From: Nocardioides sp. CER19
GTDB taxonomy: Bacteria > Actinomycetota > Actinomycetes > Propionibacteriales > Nocardioidaceae
Reading direction: 5' to 3'
Assembly (NCBI RefSeq): GCF_029846275.1
Contig: NZ_JARVWS010000001.1
Location: 1,054,001-1,118,000, forward strand
DNA: 64,000 nt
The translations under genes and the position numbers were made by a program. The notes under the pieces are model-generated. The model searched no databases, was not told the DNA's origin, and worked only from the letters and a program-made list of their open reading frames with translations. This document shows positions 62,723 to 64,000 of the stretch, piece after piece. The first letter of the stretch is position 1. Every line of letters starts with the position of its first letter.

Positions 62723-63378
62723 GCGAGGTCGAGGCGGTCGTCTTCGACTACGGCGGCGTGATGACGACCCCGGTCCGCGACTCGATCGCCGCGTGGCTCG
62801 CGGCCGACGGCATCGACCCGGAGTCGTTCAGCCGCACGCTCAAGGCGTGGCTGTCCCGGGGCGCGCCGGCCGGCACGCCGGTCCACCGGCTGGAGACCGG
62901 TGAGCTGACACCGGACGAGTTCGGCACGCTGCTCGCCGCCGAGCTGGTGACCCACCACGGCGACCCGGTCGTCGCCGACGGCGTCGTGGCCCGGCTCTTC
63001 GCGGGCATGCGCGCGGAGCCGGCCATGTTCGACCTGGTCACCGAGCTGCGCGGTCTCGGGGTGCGGACCGCGATGCTGTCCAACAGCTGGGGCAACACCT
63101 ACCCGCGCGAGCGGATCGCCGAGGTCTTCGACGAGATCGTGATCTCCGGCGAGGTCGGGCTCCGCAAGCCGCAGGCCGAGATCTACCGGCTCGTCCTCGA
63201 CGGCCTGGAGGTCGCGCCGGAGCGCGCCGTCTTCGTCGACGACGCCGAGCCGAACCTCGCGGGCGCGCGCGACGTCGGGCTCCGCACCGTCCTGCACACC
63301 GACCCGGCCGGCACCCGCGCGGCGCTCGCCGCGCTCGTCCCGGGCCTGCGCGCCCATCTGGAGGGAAACGATGACTGA
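62719..63378 (+). CDS. HAD-IA family hydrolase
   Basis: 219-residue HAD phosphatase: motif I FDYGGVM (nucleophile Asp), motif II SNSWG, Lys of motif III in GLRKPQ, and motif IV VFVDDAEPN. The family of the N-terminal domain of ACAD10. GTG 62719 overlaps the previous TGA by 4 nt. Lies directly before the APH-like kinase, an arrangement discussed under findings. Substrate unknown; a phosphorylated hydroxyacyl intermediate is possible. Confidence 0.9.
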   Translation: MSEVEAVVFDYGGVMTTPVRDSIAAWLAADGIDPESFSRTLKAWLSRGAPAGTPVHRLETGELTPDEFGTLLAAELVTHHGDPVVADGVVARLFAGMRAEPAMFDLVTELRGLGVRTAMLSNSWGNTYPRERIAEVFDEIVISGEVGLRKPQAEIYRLVLDGLEVAPERAVFVDDAEPNLAGARDVGLRTVLHTDPAGTRAALAALVPGLRAHLEGNDD

Positions 63379-64000
63379 CGTCCCCGGCCTCGACCTGCCC
63401 CGGCTCGGCGCCTGGTTCGCCGGGCACGTGGTCCCGACCGGCGAGGTACGCCTGACCGCCCGGCACATCAGCGGCGGCAAGTCCAACCTCACCTACGAGG
63501 TGTCCGACGGCACCCGCGCGTGGATCGTACGGCGGCCCCCGCTCGGCCACGTCCTGGCGACCGCGCACGACATGGCCCGCGAGTACCGCGTGATGACCGC
63601 GCTCCGGAACACCGCCGTTCCCGTCCCGCTCACCTACGCGCTGTGCGAGGACGCCGAGGTCGTCGGGGCGCCGTTCTACGTGATGGAGCTGGTCGACGGC
63701 GTGCCCTACCGCCGGCGCTCGGAGCTCGAGGCGCTCGGGCCCGACCGGACCCGCGCCATCAGCGAGCGCCTGGTCGACACGCTGGTCGCGCTGCACGCCG
63801 TGGACCCGGTCGCGGTCGGGCTGGCCGACTTCGGACGCCCCGAGGGCTTCCTGGCCCGTCAGGTCGGCCGCTGGAAGAAGCAGATGGACGCGTCGTACCA
63901 CCGCGACCTCCCGGCCGCCGGCGAGCTGCACGCCCGCCTCGCCGAGAGCGTGCCGGCGGAGGGCGCCGCCGGCATCGTGCACGGCGACTTCCGGCTCGAC
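63371..64000 (+). CDS. APH-like phosphotransferase family protein (3' end outside window)
   Basis: Partial gene: ATG 63371 to the right edge, 210 codons without a stop. The N-terminal part (TARHISGGKSNLTYEVSDG, then WIVRRPPLGHVLATAHDMAREYRV in parts) and the catalytic-loop Asp in HGDFRLD place it with the aminoglycoside-phosphotransferase-like family that includes ACAD10/11 kinase domains and LvaA. It overlaps the HAD gene by 8 nt. Not an antibiotic resistance gene on present evidence; acts on CoA-linked hydroxy acids in studied relatives. Confidence 0.88.
   Translation, partial: MTDVPGLDLPRLGAWFAGHVVPTGEVRLTARHISGGKSNLTYEVSDGTRAWIVRRPPLGHVLATAHDMAREYRVMTALRNTAVPVPLTYALCEDAEVVGAPFYVMELVDGVPYRRRSELEALGPDRTRAISERLVDTLVALHAVDPVAVGLADFGRPEGFLARQVGRWKKQMDASYHRDLPAAGELHARLAESVPAEGAAGIVHGDFRLD

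Noticed and set aside
63371..64000. Aminoglycoside resistance kinase
   Set aside because: Context (SDRs, HAD hydrolase, TetR with fatty-acid-type operator) and sequence fit the ACAD10/LvaA-like kinases rather than an antibiotic-modifying enzyme.

Overview
The window is one contiguous, very GC-rich stretch of a high-GC Gram-positive chromosome, most likely Nocardioides or a close relative in the Nocardioidaceae. The evidence is the gene order (rpsD-rpoA-rplQ-truA, rplM-rpsI-glmM-coaA-glmS-acpS-nnr-alr-tsaE-tsaB-rimI-tsaD-groES-groEL1 and guaB/guaB3), many GTG starts, numerous leaderless genes (a TANNNT-like hexamer 6-8 nt before the start codon), CIRCE elements before groES, and a His-rich groEL1. 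The genus is inferred from gene order and style; no database search was made. No rRNA, tRNA, CRISPR array, insertion sequence or prophage is visible, and no gene-free stretch exceeds 300 bases.

Layout. 1-2.1 kb: end of the ribosomal/RNA polymerase alpha operon. 2.1-9.6 kb: DUF72 protein, truA, a methyltransferase, a cytochrome P450, an esterase, an ABC-F protein and a double-GNAT protein. 9.6-14.6 kb: HtrA-like protease, MarR regulator, and an MFS exporter whose reading frame runs without a stop into an acyl-CoA ligase. 14.6-24.8 kb: citrate synthase, rplM-rpsI, amino-sugar synthesis (glmM, glmS), coaA, acpS, then a transaminase/methylmalonate-semialdehyde dehydrogenase pair. 24.9-36.6 kb: TetR/epimerase pair, nnr, alr, a hydrolase, a GNAT-TsaE fusion, tsaB, rimI, a tandem HAD phosphatase, DUF2000, a frameshifted AraC gene and tsaD. 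36.6-42.9 kb: MMPL transporter and a SigE-family sigma factor between two related membrane beta-propeller-like proteins, plus a THUMP-like methyltransferase. 43-45.2 kb: groES-groEL1. 45.3-49.7 kb: a sulfur-themed block with a Cys-rich leader peptide, cysteine dioxygenase and three luciferase-like flavin monooxygenases. 49.7-59.5 kb: ACT-GNAT protein, guaB, MFS/XRE pair, S4 protein, several regulator/partner pairs and guaB3. 59.5-64 kb: a TetR-controlled catabolic operon (two SDRs, quinone oxidoreductase-like enzyme, HAD, APH-like kinase) that leaves the window.

The genes mostly form short modules: housekeeping operons for translation, cell-wall precursors, t6A tRNA modification and GMP synthesis, interrupted by regulator-plus-target pairs whose divergent intergenic regions hold recognisable inverted repeats. 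Convergent gene pairs either overlap or abut, or are separated by a strong hairpin, some of which look like dispersed palindromic repeats.

The most interesting points are the putative leaderless Cys leader peptide with a possible anti-SD/SD pairing ahead of cysteine dioxygenase, the sigma factor bracketed by two paralogous propeller-like proteins with its SD buried in a stem, the MFS-ligase continuous reading frame, the G6 frameshift in an AraC gene, and the HAD-APH operon that mirrors the domain order of eukaryotic ACAD10.
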